This document shows positions 26,250-35,755 of a DNA stretch of 64,000 bases, piece after piece. The notes beneath the pieces were generated by a model. It saw nothing but the letters and a program-made list of their open reading frames with translations. It was not told the DNA's origin and searched no databases. The first letter of the stretch is position 1. Each line of letters opens with the position of its first letter. The stretch is from an uncultured Vibrio sp. (GTDB lineage: Bacteria > Pseudomonadota > Gammaproteobacteria > Enterobacterales > Vibrionaceae). The DNA lies in the NCBI RefSeq assembly GCF_963675395.1, contig NZ_OY776222.1, forward strand, positions 992,001-1,056,000, read 5' to 3'. A program made the translations under genes and the position numbers.

Positions 26250-27620
26250 TTAGCCGAACTTTTGCGTATAGTCATGATAAATGATGACTTGGTTCCGGCC
26301 ATGGTGTTTAGCGTGGTACAACGCTTTGTCCGCCTCTTCAAGCAGCGCTTCAAAGTCGTCTTGCTGATTGAACGCTGCTACACCAATGCTAACAGTTAAG
26401 TTGATCAGATTGCCATGAGAAACGCAGGGGCTCTTTTCGATCAATATTCGAATTCTATTCGCAATTTCTTGTGCTTTTTTTGCTTCGGTCAAAGGCAAAA
26501 TAACGGCGAACTCTTCGCCGCCTATTCGGCCAAAGGTATCGGACTTCCTCAGTCCCGTACGGCACACTTGAGTGAAGTGTGTCAATGCTTTATCACCGAC
26601 GCTATGTCCAAACTGGTCATTAATAGTTTTAAAATAATCGATATCCAAAACCAAAACGGAAAGTTGTTTTTCTGTTAGTAGGCGACAGGTATTAAATTCG
26701 GTGGCACCCATCATCATAAAATAGCGCCGGTTCTTCACTTTTGTTAAAGGGTCTGTCGTCGCTTCCTCAAACAGTTGCCCCTCATATTCTTCACGGCTAA
26801 CTTGTTCTTTTTTTAAAATATACATCGTCACCGCAGTAATAATGAAGGCAAACAAGATAGTGATGAGAGTGATGGCGGGGATGATCGCTTTGCTTGGAAC
26901 GTGAGGTTGCCAAGACAGGTAGCCAACGATATTACCGGAAGGGGAGTAGAGCGTCATAAAACTCGTCAACCCAATGGGGCTGTCAAGTAGATTGAGGCCG
27001 AATAGCTGATAGTCGTTTTCAAGAGTGCGGAGGTAATCAGCATCAATCCGATTTCCTAACGCTAGGTACGTTCCGTCGTGGGGTTTATTATCCTTTTCAC
27101 TGATAAAGGGACCACCAACAATGTGATATACATCTTGGCCAATGCGGTAAAAGCCGTTTGTGAGTTTCTTTGCGCTATTAAGTTGTTTGGATACACTCAT
27201 CAACTCAAGAAGTGGCCCTTTTAAGTCTTTATAGCTGATGGTTTGAGCATCGATACTTTTTATTAGGTAAACTTCTTGGTCCTGCTGAGTCACTGCTACG
27301 CTGAAATCAAAATCGTGCTTACCCATTAGGTAGTCACCAGAATTCATTTTGACCCACTCTAAGTCCCTTTCGATCTCTATTTTTTGGTAGGCCTGGTCCC
27401 AGAACGAATATTCTTCGAGGGAGTCTCTTGCGTATCGCTTCTCAAGCTTTATCGCTAAATGCACTCTATGCGCCAATTCATCGGCTGCAAGTTCATCTAA
27501 TGAATTTAAAAAAAACACAAGACAACCGAACACAGAAATCACCATGACACATAAAAGCCAAGTTATTGTGCGCATCAAGGACTTAGCGGGTAAGAATGTC
27601 CGTGTTTGCAGTTTCGTCAT
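26250..27620 (-). CDS. Membrane diguanylate cyclase with CHASE4-type sensor
   Basis: This 456-residue protein has two transmembrane helices (about residues 17-40 and 245-272) enclosing a periplasmic CHASE4-like domain (YSFWDQAYQKIE, NRIDADYLRTLE, PIGLTSFMTLY). A C-terminal GGDEF domain has the active site RIGGEEFAVI, substrate motif DIDYFKTINDQFGHSVGDKAL and SIGVAAF. It should make c-di-GMP in response to a periplasmic signal. A typical RxxD inhibitory site is not obvious before the active site. Confidence 0.92.
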   Translation of the reverse strand: MTKLQTRTFLPAKSLMRTITWLLCVMVISVFGCLVFFLNSLDELAADELAHRVHLAIKLEKRYARDSLEEYSFWDQAYQKIEIERDLEWVKMNSGDYLMGKHDFDFSVAVTQQDQEVYLIKSIDAQTISYKDLKGPLLELMSVSKQLNSAKKLTNGFYRIGQDVYHIVGGPFISEKDNKPHDGTYLALGNRIDADYLRTLENDYQLFGLNLLDSPIGLTSFMTLYSPSGNIVGYLSWQPHVPSKAIIPAITLITILFAFIITAVTMYILKKEQVSREEYEGQLFEEATTDPLTKVKNRRYFMMMGATEFNTCRLLTEKQLSVLVLDIDYFKTINDQFGHSVGDKALTHFTQVCRTGLRKSDTFGRIGGEEFAVILPLTEAKKAQEIANRIRILIEKSPCVSHGNLINLTVSIGVAAFNQQDDFEALLEEADKALYHAKHHGRNQVIIYHDYTQKFG

Positions 27621-27963
27621 GTCTATTGAAGTAATCTTGGTCTGGAAACGGTCAATAATAAGTCGCTACATTAGCACAGCATGATGTTTATTTACCATAT
27701 TCATTCTGGAGGGTATGGTTCATCGATGTTTATGAAACATCCTGAGAGGTAAGTACAAGTGTCACTTTAAATTGGCTATCTTCCCCAACATGATGTCTCT
27801 AATAAAAGAAAGGGTCTCACTAACTAGAGATACTGAGAAAGATTGTAAAGTCGTGAGTATCAGTACGATGGACGTCAATATTGATTATTGGTCGGGTGTT
27901 GTGTGCGAAACATACGTTCTGGAATGGTTTTTAACCACTTGAATAAAAAAGATAACTTTTTAG
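27621..27963. other. Intergenic stretch between the cyclase gene and tRNA unit B
   Basis: These 343 bases hold the divergent cyclase promoter and end at the tRNA promoter. I see no gene, RNA fold or known operator in between. Confidence 0.45.
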
Positions 27964-27991
27964 TTGACGGTTAATTTCAATAGGTTAAAGT
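27964..27991 (+). promoter_or_regulatory. Promoter of tRNA-Leu/tRNA-Cys unit B
   Basis: TTGACG and TAAAGT are 16 bases apart. From the -10 onward the leader is nearly identical to unit A, including a TTCTCA...TGAGAA hairpin. Confidence 0.75.
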
Positions 27992-28056
27992 ACGCCTCGT
28001 TCTCACGACAAAGGTCGTTGAGAAAGATGGTGTTTTACCCATCGCATGATTGCGTT

Positions 28057-28143
28057 GCCCTGGTGGTGGAATTGGTAGACACAAGGGATTTAAAATCCCT
28101 CGGCGTTCGCGCTGTGCCGGTTCAAGTCCGGCCCGGGGCACCA
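28057..28143 (+). tRNA. tRNA-Leu (anticodon UAA), copy 2
   Basis: This 87-base gene is identical to the copy at 20715, with anticodon UAA and encoded CCA. Confidence 0.97.
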
Positions 28144-28175
28144 TCAATCTCTTTTAGAGAACAATAATTCAGAAA

Positions 28176-28249
28176 GGCGCCTTGGCAGAGTGGCTATGCA
28201 GCGGATTGCAAATCCGTGGACCTCGGTTCGACTCCGGGAGGCGCCTCCA
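28176..28249 (+). tRNA. tRNA-Cys (anticodon GCA), copy 3
   Basis: This 74-base gene is identical to the other two copies and lies 32 bases after tRNA-Leu. Confidence 0.97.
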
Positions 28250-28258
28250 AAATTCTTT

Positions 28259-28287
28259 AAACCAGTCTTTACGACTGGTTTTTTAGT
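28259..28287 (+). terminator. Terminator of tRNA unit B
   Basis: A 9-bp stem AAACCAGTC/GACTGGTTT with a 5-base loop runs into a T tract. The convergent GGDEF gene ends just beyond it. Confidence 0.9.
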
Positions 28288-28307
28288 ATCTGCTGGTTAC
28301 TAAGTGA

Positions 28308-29297
28308 TTATTCCAAGTCAGTTAGTTCGACTAGTTCGACAAACGCGACGCCATTCTTGCCATTCTTCTTTATCTTATACATGGCAGCATCTGCTTTTTG
28401 ATAGATTGCTTCGAAGCTACCAATATTGCTTTGGAAAATACATACCCCAATACTCAATCCAACTTTCAGTCGTCTTTCACTGCGTATATTCATGACGGTC
28501 TGCATGACGACAGGGACACAGGTTAAAAGTCGGTCACAGATTTTAGTCAGCTCTTCTCTAGTGGATTCGTTACACAAGATAACGAACTCATCACCACCGA
28601 TTCGTGCAATTTGGGCATCAGCAGGAGCCAGTTCTTTGAGACGGTTTGCAATGCTAATTAATAAATTATCACCGGCGTGGTGACCCAGTTCATCGTTGAC
28701 GGTTTTAAAATTATCCACGTCGAAAAAGATGAGGGATTGCTTGTTCGATTGGTGAAGCTCTGGATTATCACTAAAACACTTTTCCATGGCACTACGGTTA
28801 AGTAACCCAGTAAGCGAATCACTATTGGCGAGTTTAGCCAGTTGCTGCTCATAGCGTTTTTCTTGAGTGATATCGATGTGGGTGCCCATCATGCGAAGTG
28901 GTGAACCATCAGCAGCATACTCTACAATCCGGCCTCTGTCCGACACCCAGCTATCACTGCCGTCTTTATGGAGCATGCGGTGTATCACTTGATAAAGATC
29001 GGTCTTTCCTGCCAGATGATCCTCAAATGCACCAACAGCGAGATCATAATCTTCTGGGTGGAGGTTGTTTTTCCAGGTTTCGACAGTTGCGGTCAGTTCG
29101 TTAGGCTGATAGCCCAGCATCTTTCCCCATTGCATATTGAAAATCGTCAGTGTGCCGGAGGGGATATGTTGCTCCCACAGACAAAGTCCATTGCTGTCGA
29201 GTGCCGCATTAAGTTTTTCTTGCAGGCGAGCATTTTTACGTTTGAGTTGTTCGTTCTCTTTTTCTAATTGCTCTATTCGCTTTAAATACGCTTCCAT
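28308..29297 (-). CDS. PAS-GGDEF diguanylate cyclase, soluble
   Basis: This 329-residue protein has no transmembrane segment. Residues 1-33 form a charged coiled coil, then a PAS/PAC domain follows (MLGYQPNELTATVETWKNNLHPEDY, and RMMGTHIDITQEKRYEQQL). The C-terminal GGDEF domain has FFDVDNFKTVNDELGHHAGD, active site RIGGDEFVIL and SIGVC. It should make c-di-GMP in response to a cytoplasmic signal sensed by PAS. It is the second GGDEF protein within 3 kb, on the other side of tRNA unit B. Confidence 0.93.
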   Translation of the reverse strand: MEAYLKRIEQLEKENEQLKRKNARLQEKLNAALDSNGLCLWEQHIPSGTLTIFNMQWGKMLGYQPNELTATVETWKNNLHPEDYDLAVGAFEDHLAGKTDLYQVIHRMLHKDGSDSWVSDRGRIVEYAADGSPLRMMGTHIDITQEKRYEQQLAKLANSDSLTGLLNRSAMEKCFSDNPELHQSNKQSLIFFDVDNFKTVNDELGHHAGDNLLISIANRLKELAPADAQIARIGGDEFVILCNESTREELTKICDRLLTCVPVVMQTVMNIRSERRLKVGLSIGVCIFQSNIGSFEAIYQKADAAMYKIKKNGKNGVAFVELVELTDLE

Positions 29298-29433
29298 GTT
29301 CCAGCTATGACGGTTATCGATGCATTCAATATACGGAACATAGAGAAAGTTTTCTATGCACTAAGAGCTCAAGTAGAAAATATCTGAGAATGGTTTTAAA
29401 TATGCAGTCAATCGAGAGTTGAAGAAAGGCGCT

Positions 29434-29469
29434 CCTGGTGCAAAGTTGTAGATTTTCCTTTGCACCGGG
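29434..29469 (-). terminator. Hairpin downstream of rnk
   Basis: A 12-bp stem (CCTGGTGCAAAG with CTTTGCACCGGG, one G-U pair) with a 12-base loop follows the rnk stop on the minus strand. The trailing sequence is only moderately T-rich. Confidence 0.55.
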
Positions 29470-29479
29470 ACTACTGAGG

Positions 29480-29887
29480 CTAGCGGGCTAGGGCACCACT
29501 TTGCTCAGATTGGAAGGTAACATTGACTATCTCGATGGTTTTCGTTTGCTGGTTTGGCATTGGCCAGTCGAGTTTTTGTCCAATAGAAAGGCCGATTAAC
29601 GCGCTACCTACTGGAGCGAAAATCGAAATATCGTCACTGCTTTTCAGATCTTGCGGGTAAACAAGTGTTCTGGTTAATATTTTCTCGTCACCAGAGAACT
29701 TAAATTCGACCGTAGAGTTCATACGAACTACGTTGTCTGGCATTTCTTCTGGCTCCAGAACGATCGCTCTATCAAGTTCTTCTTCCAGTTTGACTAACTC
29801 TGCAGCGACACTTGGCATCTTATCCAGCATAGCTGTGATTCTATTTATATCTATGTTTGATATATAGATAGGATTGCTTTCTGACAT
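29480..29887 (-). CDS. rnk: Rnk, nucleoside diphosphate kinase regulator
   Basis: This 135-residue protein combines a short N-terminal helical arm with a C-terminal GreA/GreB-type FKBP-like domain (VRMNSTVEFKF...SIFAPVGSALIGLSIGQKLDWPMP). Rnk binds RNA polymerase near the Gre site but lacks the acidic tip needed for cleavage. It is divergent from nirB. Confidence 0.9.
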   Translation of the reverse strand: MSESNPIYISNIDINRITAMLDKMPSVAAELVKLEEELDRAIVLEPEEMPDNVVRMNSTVEFKFSGDEKILTRTLVYPQDLKSSDDISIFAPVGSALIGLSIGQKLDWPMPNQQTKTIEIVNVTFQSEQSGALAR

Positions 29888-30190
29888 TTTCTAACTCCAA
29901 AAACAAAAGGCCGCCTCATAAATATGGGACGGCTTTAATATGTCTAATAGGGTGTATTTCACATGAATTAACCACATGAATGAGTGGTAAGTCTAGTCTC
30001 TATAGTCCCTATTAGCCAGTAAAAAATTTTTATTGATAGGATTGATTTTTATAAATAAATCAATGGGTTTCCCAGTGTGAGGATGTGTGAAAATTAATGA
30101 TATAAATTGAACTTATTAATGATTGTAAGTGCTCATTTATATGTTGCTAAATTACCATATACTATTGAAATTACACGTAAGTAAAGGGAT

Positions 30191-30207
30191 CTACCCCTTT
30201 AGGGTAG
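30191..30207. promoter_or_regulatory. Probable NarL/NarP site upstream of nirB
   Basis: CTACCC and GGGTAG arms are separated by 5 bases, giving two facing TACCCxT-type heptamers. The centre lies 28.5 bases upstream of the FNR box centre, close to the 28-base offset I recall for E. coli nirB. The heptamer spacing is one base shorter than the usual 7-2-7. Confidence 0.55.
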
Positions 30208-30220
30208 TTTGAAATTGTAA

Positions 30221-30234
30221 TTGATTTACATCAT
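30221..30234. promoter_or_regulatory. FNR box of the nirB promoter
   Basis: TTGATTTACATCAT matches the FNR consensus TTGAT-N4-ATCAA at nine of ten positions. A GACAAT -10 candidate at 30257-30262 places the centre near -41.5 of a start around 30269, a class II geometry. Confidence 0.75.
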
Positions 30235-30299
30235 GTATTAATTTTCTTACACAAATGACAATGCGCTCAGTGATAAAAACCTAACCCTTAGGAATTATA

Positions 30300-32864
30300 A
30301 TGAGCAAGTTGAAGCTAGTAGTCATCGGTAACGGTATGGTAGGGCATCGTTACATTGAAGACTTGGTTGAGAAAGCGGATGTTACGGAGCTGGATATCAC
30401 CGTTTTCTGCGAAGAACCACGAGTAGCCTACGATCGTGTGCACCTTTCCTCTTACTTTTCACATCACACTGCCGATGAACTTTCACTGGTAAAAGAAGGT
30501 TTTTACCAGAAACATGGCATCAACATGTTGATCGGCGAACGTGCGATCAACATTAACCGTGAAAATCGCATCGTTTATTCAAGTACCGGGCGTGAAGTTC
30601 AATACGACAAACTGATTCTAGCGACTGGCTCATTTCCTTTTGTTCCGCCTATCAAAGGGCATGAAAGTAAAGATTGCTTCGTTTACCGTACTATTGAAGA
30701 TCTCAAAGCGATTGAAGCATGTGCGAAGAACAGCAAATCTGGTGTGGTCATCGGTGGCGGTCTGCTAGGTCTTGAAGCGGCGGGCGCGCTAAAAGCATTA
30801 GGCGTGGAAACTCACGTTGTCGAATTCGCTCCAAAACTGATGGCAGAACAACTTGATCTTGCGGGTGGTAATCAACTGCGTCAAAAGATCGAGCGTATGG
30901 GTGTGAATGTTCACACCAGCAAAAACACGCTGGAGATTGCTCCGGAAGGCACTGACGCGCGTAACGTAATGCGCTTTGCTGACGGCACAGAGTTAGAAAC
31001 TGACTTCATTGTTTTCTCTGCGGGTATCCGCCCCCAAGACAAACTTGCTCGTCAAATGGAGCTGGAAGTGGGCGCGCGTGGCGGTATTGAAGTCAATGAT
31101 CACTGCCAAACGTCTGATGAAAACATTTACGCGATCGGTGAGTGTGCCTCTTGGAATGGCATGTTCTACGGCCTTGTCGCGCCTGGTTACAAGATGGCGA
31201 CGGTTGCTGTTGATCATCTACTGGGTAACACAGAAAGTAAATTCCAGGGCGCAGATATGTCGGCGAAACTGAAATTGCTTGGCGTCAAAGTAGGTTCAAT
31301 CGGCGACGCAAACGGGCGTACGGAAGGTTGTAAGAGCTATGTTTACCAAAACGAAGAGCAAGAAGTTTACAAACGCCTAATCGTCTCTGAAGACAACAAG
31401 AAGCTACTCGGTGCGGTATTAGTGGGAGACACGTCTGATTACGGCGATCTACTTCAACTCATGCTGAACGAAATCGACCTGCCAGATCACCCGGATGCGC
31501 TTATCCTGCCTGCTCATGCTGGTGCTGAAAAACCGGCACTGGGTGCTGATGCGTTGCCTGAAAGTGCAGTGATCTGTTCATGTTTCGACGTGACAAAAGG
31601 CAAAATTGCACAAGCGGTAGCGGATGGTCACCACACATTGAGTGACATTAAAGCCGTCACTGGTGCAGGTACTGGTTGTGGTGGTTGTATTCCTCTTGTG
31701 ACTTCAGTACTCAACGCGGAGCTTGCTAAGTCTGGTATTGAAGTGAAGAACGACGTATGTGAACACTTTGCGTACTCTCGCCAGGAGCTGTTCCATCTTA
31801 TTCGCATTGAAGAAATTAAAACGTTCGACGAGCTACTAGAGAAATACGGTAAAGGCTACGGCTGTGAAGTATGTAAGCCATTGGTTGGTTCTATTCTGGC
31901 GTCTTGCTGGGGTGAGCACATTCTTAAACCACAACTGGTTAAGCTGCACGATACCAACGATAACTTCCTGGGAAACATCCAAAAAGACGGTACTTACTCT
32001 GTTATCCCGCGTATGGCGGGCGGTGAAGTGACTCCTCAAGCTTTAGGCTCACTAGCAGCAGTCGCAGAAGAGTACAACTTATACACCAAAGTGACAGGCG
32101 CTCAACGTATTGGTTTGTTTGGCGCGCAAAAAGACGATCTTCCGGAGATCTGGCGCAAGCTAATCGACGCTGGTTTTGAAACGGGTCAAGCGTATGCAAA
32201 AGCCCTTCGTATGGCTAAGACGTGTGTGGGTTCTACCTGGTGTCGTTACGGTGTTCAAGATTCGGTTGGTTTGGGTTCATTCATCGAAAACCGCTACAAA
32301 GGCATCCGTACTCCACACAAGATGAAGTTCGGTGTGTCTGGCTGTACTCGTGAGTGTGCCGAAGCGCAAGGTAAAGACCTTGGCATCATCGCAACAGATG
32401 CTGGTTGGAACATGTACGTGTGTGGTAACGGCGGTATGAAGCCTCGTCATGCCGATCTGTTAGCAAGCGATCTGGATAAGGAAACGCTAATTAAGTACAT
32501 CGACCGTTTCATGATGTTCTACATCCGTACGGCTGCGCCACTACAGCGTACCTCAGTTTGGATGGAAAACATGGAAGGCGGGGTCGACTACCTGCGTGAA
32601 GTGATTGTGAACGACAAACTTGGTATCAATGCTCAACTAGAAGCAGACGTTTCGAAACTTGTTGATGAGTACGAGTGTGAATGGACAGCAACCATCAAAG
32701 ACGAATCACAACTGACTCGCTTTGCACACTTTATTAACTCAGATAAACGCGATGAAAACGTTGTGTTTGTACCTGAGCGCGAACAACACCGCCCGGCGAC
32801 CTTCACGGAAAAACACCCTGAAGCGAAAGGCGACATCCTACACGTAGCCATGACTGAAGCTTAA
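30300..32864 (+). CDS. nirB: NADH-dependent nitrite reductase, large subunit
   Basis: This 854-residue cytoplasmic enzyme reduces nitrite to ammonium with NADH. In order it has an FAD/NAD(P) oxidoreductase module (GNGMVGHRYIEDL, VVIGGGLLGLEAAGALKALG), BFD-type [2Fe-2S] cysteines (VICSCFDVTKGKI and GTGCGGCIPL), and a sirohaem/[4Fe-4S] reductase domain with KTCVGSTWCRYG and SGCTRECAEAQGKD plus VCGNGG. AGGA lies 7 bases before the ATG. It heads the nirBD-FNT-cobA gene group, which also supplies nitrite entry and the sirohaem precursor. Confidence 0.97.
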   Translation: MSKLKLVVIGNGMVGHRYIEDLVEKADVTELDITVFCEEPRVAYDRVHLSSYFSHHTADELSLVKEGFYQKHGINMLIGERAININRENRIVYSSTGREVQYDKLILATGSFPFVPPIKGHESKDCFVYRTIEDLKAIEACAKNSKSGVVIGGGLLGLEAAGALKALGVETHVVEFAPKLMAEQLDLAGGNQLRQKIERMGVNVHTSKNTLEIAPEGTDARNVMRFADGTELETDFIVFSAGIRPQDKLARQMELEVGARGGIEVNDHCQTSDENIYAIGECASWNGMFYGLVAPGYKMATVAVDHLLGNTESKFQGADMSAKLKLLGVKVGSIGDANGRTEGCKSYVYQNEEQEVYKRLIVSEDNKKLLGAVLVGDTSDYGDLLQLMLNEIDLPDHPDALILPAHAGAEKPALGADALPESAVICSCFDVTKGKIAQAVADGHHTLSDIKAVTGAGTGCGGCIPLVTSVLNAELAKSGIEVKNDVCEHFAYSRQELFHLIRIEEIKTFDELLEKYGKGYGCEVCKPLVGSILASCWGEHILKPQLVKLHDTNDNFLGNIQKDGTYSVIPRMAGGEVTPQALGSLAAVAEEYNLYTKVTGAQRIGLFGAQKDDLPEIWRKLIDAGFETGQAYAKALRMAKTCVGSTWCRYGVQDSVGLGSFIENRYKGIRTPHKMKFGVSGCTRECAEAQGKDLGIIATDAGWNMYVCGNGGMKPRHADLLASDLDKETLIKYIDRFMMFYIRTAAPLQRTSVWMENMEGGVDYLREVIVNDKLGINAQLEADVSKLVDEYECEWTATIKDESQLTRFAHFINSDKRDENVVFVPEREQHRPATFTEKHPEAKGDILHVAMTEA

Positions 32865-32877
32865 GGGAAGGTGGATT

Positions 32878-33201
32878 ATGTCATTTGAAAAAATCTGTCA
32901 CATCAACGATATCGTACCGGGCACAGGTGTTTGTGCACTGTTTAATGGTCAGCAAGTTGCGGTATTTCGTCCGAGTCAAGCTGAAGAAGTGTTGGCAATC
33001 AGTAATACCGATCCGTTTTTCCAATCTAACGTGTTATCTCGCGGCTTGATTTGTCAGCACCAAGGCGAGCTTTGGGTGGCAAGCCCACTTAAAAAGCAGC
33101 GCTTTAATCTAACCACTGGTGTATGCATGGAAGACGAAGGTTTTAGTGTGAAAGCGTACAAAACCCGTGTCACCAATGGTGAGGTTGAGATCCACGCATA
33201 G
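32878..33201 (+). CDS. nirD: Nitrite reductase small subunit
   Basis: This 107-residue Rieske-like fold protein lacks the two Cys-x-His cluster motifs, as NirD of the NADH enzyme does (only QHQG remains). It partners NirB. It begins 13 bases after nirB behind GGAAGGTGG, so the two are cotranslated from one message. Confidence 0.94.
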   Translation: MSFEKICHINDIVPGTGVCALFNGQQVAVFRPSQAEEVLAISNTDPFFQSNVLSRGLICQHQGELWVASPLKKQRFNLTTGVCMEDEGFSVKAYKTRVTNGEVEIHA

Positions 33202-33405
33202 CTGTTACTCCCTCCTTTACGGAGGAGGGAATTTACTGAGGTTAACAGCCCCTAAGTACTCAGATTTAATAGACAAAGGTTTTCCAAAGGTCATTTCTGG
33301 GAGGACACCGAGCAAATGACCACGACAACCGCGAGTCGTAATTGGGAAGCCTTTCTCTATTCAATCTCTAACTTTTAACTTTCATTTTTGAATAAGGACA
33401 CGTTC

Positions 33406-34254
33406 ATGTCTACAGACTTTAAACCAGCTGAATTCGTGCAAACCATGATTAACGTTGGTGAAGCGAAAACCAATACCAGCACACGAGACTTGCTGTTACG
33501 CGGTACGATGGCAGGCATCATACTTTCTTTAGCGGTTGTTGTTGCCATCACGGCGATTGTACAAACTGGTATCGGTGTGGTTGGCGCTTTGGTTTTCCCG
33601 GTTGGTTTTGTCATCTTAAGCGTAATGGGTTACGACCTGGTAACTGGTGTATTTGGCCTTGCTCCGCTGGCTAAGTTTGCTAACCGTCCGGGTATCACAT
33701 GGGGACGCGTTTTGCGTTGTTGGGGGCTTGTTGGTTTGGGTAACCTGATTGGCTCTCTCATTGTGGCTTTTCTGGTTGCGATTTCTCTTACGGGCAACTT
33801 CTCTTTAGAACTAAACGCAGTCGCGCAGAAGTTTGTAGCAGCATCCACAGCACGTAGTCTTGGCTTTGAAAACATGGGCATGGACGGATGGATCACCTGT
33901 TTCGTACGCGGCATCTTCTGTAACCTGATGGTATGTTTGGGTGTAATCGGTAACATGACGGCGCGTTCTGTATCTGGCCGTGTTGCGATGATGTGGTTCC
34001 CTATTTTCATCTTCTTCGCATTAGTATTCGAACACACCGTGGTGAACATGTTCCTGTTCCCACTAGGTATGATCCTAGGTGCCGACTTTGGTATCGCAAC
34101 TTGGTTGAACTTCAACCTAATCCCTACCATTCTAGGTAACATCGTTGGTGGCTTGGTAATGACTTGCCTTCCACTGTACCTAACTCACGCAAAAACTGCA
34201 CCTTCTCTAACCGCGGATGAAGAAGTAAAAGCACAACCTGCACTGGCGAAATAA
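33406..34254 (+). CDS. nirC: Formate/nitrite transporter (FNT) channel, NirC-like
   Basis: This 282-residue protein of six hydrophobic helices has FNT patterns (NVGEAKTNTSTRDLLLRG at the N-terminus, CWGLVGLGNLIGSL, RGIFCNLMVCLGV with the conserved small-residue half-helix, FEHTVVNMF with the central His). It should carry nitrite across the inner membrane for NirBD. The ATG at 33406, with AAGGACA upstream, is preferred over a TTG at 33388. A 204-base gap after nirD suggests separate control or processing. Confidence 0.9.
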   Translation: MSTDFKPAEFVQTMINVGEAKTNTSTRDLLLRGTMAGIILSLAVVVAITAIVQTGIGVVGALVFPVGFVILSVMGYDLVTGVFGLAPLAKFANRPGITWGRVLRCWGLVGLGNLIGSLIVAFLVAISLTGNFSLELNAVAQKFVAASTARSLGFENMGMDGWITCFVRGIFCNLMVCLGVIGNMTARSVSGRVAMMWFPIFIFFALVFEHTVVNMFLFPLGMILGADFGIATWLNFNLIPTILGNIVGGLVMTCLPLYLTHAKTAPSLTADEEVKAQPALAK

Positions 34255-34266
34255 TTCGCTTGTTAT

Positions 34267-34298
34267 GGTCCCACTTCTGGACGGGTGGGACCGTTCTT
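34267..34298 (+). terminator. Terminator after nirC
   Basis: An 8-bp stem GGTCCCAC/GTGGGACC with a 10-base loop is followed by a short T-rich tail. Confidence 0.75.
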
Positions 34299-34428
34299 TA
34301 ATCTTAACTTTCGCTAACTATTTTATATGTTTAGCGATAAAAAGTAATAACTCCTTAGAGTGGTTTTAGCTCTAAGTGCATAGTGAGAGTGTTACTCTTT
34401 ATCTCTAAATTTCTCAATAGGCCATTTT

Positions 34429-35199
34429 ATGAATCCCATTAACGCCTCGTTAAAAAGCGGTTTTGTTTCACTTGTTGGCGCAGGACCAGGCGATCCGGAT
34501 CTACTCACCGTAAAGGGTTGGAAAGCGATTCAATCTGCAGAGGTGGTGGTTTATGACCGACTGGTATCTAAAGACATATTGGCGTTGGCAAACCCAAGCG
34601 CAGAAATGATCTATGTAGGCAAGAAGTTAGATTTTCACTGTGTACCACAAGAGCAAATTAACCAGATATTAGTGCAGAAAGCGCAGCAAGGTAAACGAGT
34701 TGTTCGTTTAAAAGGTGGCGATTCGTTTATTTTTGGCCGTGGTGGTGAAGAGTTAGAAGAACTGGCTGAATTCGGAATCAGATATGAAGTGGTACCGGGT
34801 ATCACTGCTGCGGCCGGAGCAACCGCATACGCTGGAATTCCATTAACGCATCGCGATCACGCTCAAAGTGTTCAATTCATTACCGGTCACGTTCAGAAAG
34901 ATGGCCGTGAGATTGAATGGCATTCATTAGCGCAGTCTAACAATACACTGGTGTTTTACATGGGGTTAAAACAGAGTGGATATATCATGGATAAGCTCAT
35001 TACGCATGGTATCGAGCCAGAAATGTCATGTGCAATTATTGAAAATGGTACCCGACCAGAGCAACGCGTACTACTAGGTAAATTGAAAGAGTTATCCAGT
35101 ATGGCCGAACAGGCTGAAAGTCCGGCTCTGATTGTCGTTGGCAGTGTAACGCAGCTTCATCGCAAGTTAGCGTGGTTTCGTGAAGCGATAAACGCTTAA
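34429..35199 (+). CDS. cobA: Uroporphyrinogen-III C-methyltransferase
   Basis: This 256-residue SUMT methylates uroporphyrinogen III twice with SAM to give precorrin-2, the precursor of the sirohaem used by NirB. Motifs include [53 protein letters not shown] and [10 protein letters not shown]. It is the stand-alone enzyme, without the CysG dehydrogenase/chelatase half, so those steps are supplied elsewhere. Its stop overlaps the stop of the convergent DUF4174 gene. Confidence 0.95.
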   Translation: MNPINASLKSGFVSLVGAGPGDPDLLTVKGWKAIQSAEVVVYDRLVSKDILALANPSAEMIYVGKKLDFHCVPQEQINQILVQKAQQGKRVVRLKGGDSFIFGRGGEELEELAEFGIRYEVVPGITAAAGATAYAGIPLTHRDHAQSVQFITGHVQKDGREIEWHSLAQSNNTLVFYMGLKQSGYIMDKLITHGIEPEMSCAIIENGTRPEQRVLLGKLKELSSMAEQAESPALIVVGSVTQLHRKLAWFREAINA

Positions 35200-35636
35200 A
35201 TTTTGCAAGGACTGCTTTGGCTTTGCATTTCTTGCTTACGCATTGGCATTTCATCAATTAATTCGTTGATGAATTGCCAATCGGTCTCTGCACCCCAGCG
35301 ATACTTCTCTAGACCATCTTTACCAAGTAAAATAGCGGTGTATTCACCTTTTTTTACATCGTATTTCTCAGAAAGGCCGGATAAATCCAGTTCCTCTTTT
35401 ATCCCCTTGGGAAACGTAAAGCCATCTTCGGTAATGACTAAAGTGACGACGTCACGTTCCTCTAGTTCACACTCGTTCATTAATGTTTCTAATAGGAACT
35501 GTTTAACGCGAGCATCGTTCTCTGGCGCAAAGAAGAGTAAGCTGCGATGTGGCCAGTACTGAGCGTAAGAAGGATAGCTAAAGGCGCTCGGTGATACTAA
35601 TCCTAAGAGTAGTATCAAGATGATTGCTTTACTCAT
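35196..35636 (-). CDS. DUF4174 secreted protein
   Basis: This 146-residue protein has an N-terminal signal peptide ([15 protein letters not shown]) and a thioredoxin-like DUF4174 core: [18 protein letters not shown], then [10 protein letters not shown] and [21 protein letters not shown]. No CxxC is present, so it is not a redox thioredoxin. It converges on cobA with a 4-base overlap. Function is unknown. Confidence 0.8.
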   Translation of the reverse strand: MSKAIILILLLGLVSPSAFSYPSYAQYWPHRSLLFFAPENDARVKQFLLETLMNECELEERDVVTLVITEDGFTFPKGIKEELDLSGLSEKYDVKKGEYTAILLGKDGLEKYRWGAETDWQFINELIDEMPMRKQEMQSQSSPCKI

Positions 35637-35755
35637 GACAGATCCTTTCCATGCTAACTCTCTCGCTTATACGCTAAGTTTAGTGGAAATGGCTCATTGT
35701 GCTTTTTTACAAACTGGCTTAGGGTAGGCAGCAAACTAACTATCTATAGAAAGAA

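Larger units (their letters stand above)
29888..30299. other. Divergent rnk/nirB regulatory region
   Basis: This AT-rich, 412-base spacer carries the nirB activator sites annotated separately. Near rnk it has a GC-rich imperfect hairpin around 29915-29937 that may act in the rnk leader. No coding frame is supported. Confidence 0.5.

Noticed and set aside
33316..33378. 20-codon frame between nirD and nirC as a possible leader peptide
   Set aside because: The GGGAGGA is about 10 or more bases too far from the ATG for a clear call, and there is no attenuator-like structure.
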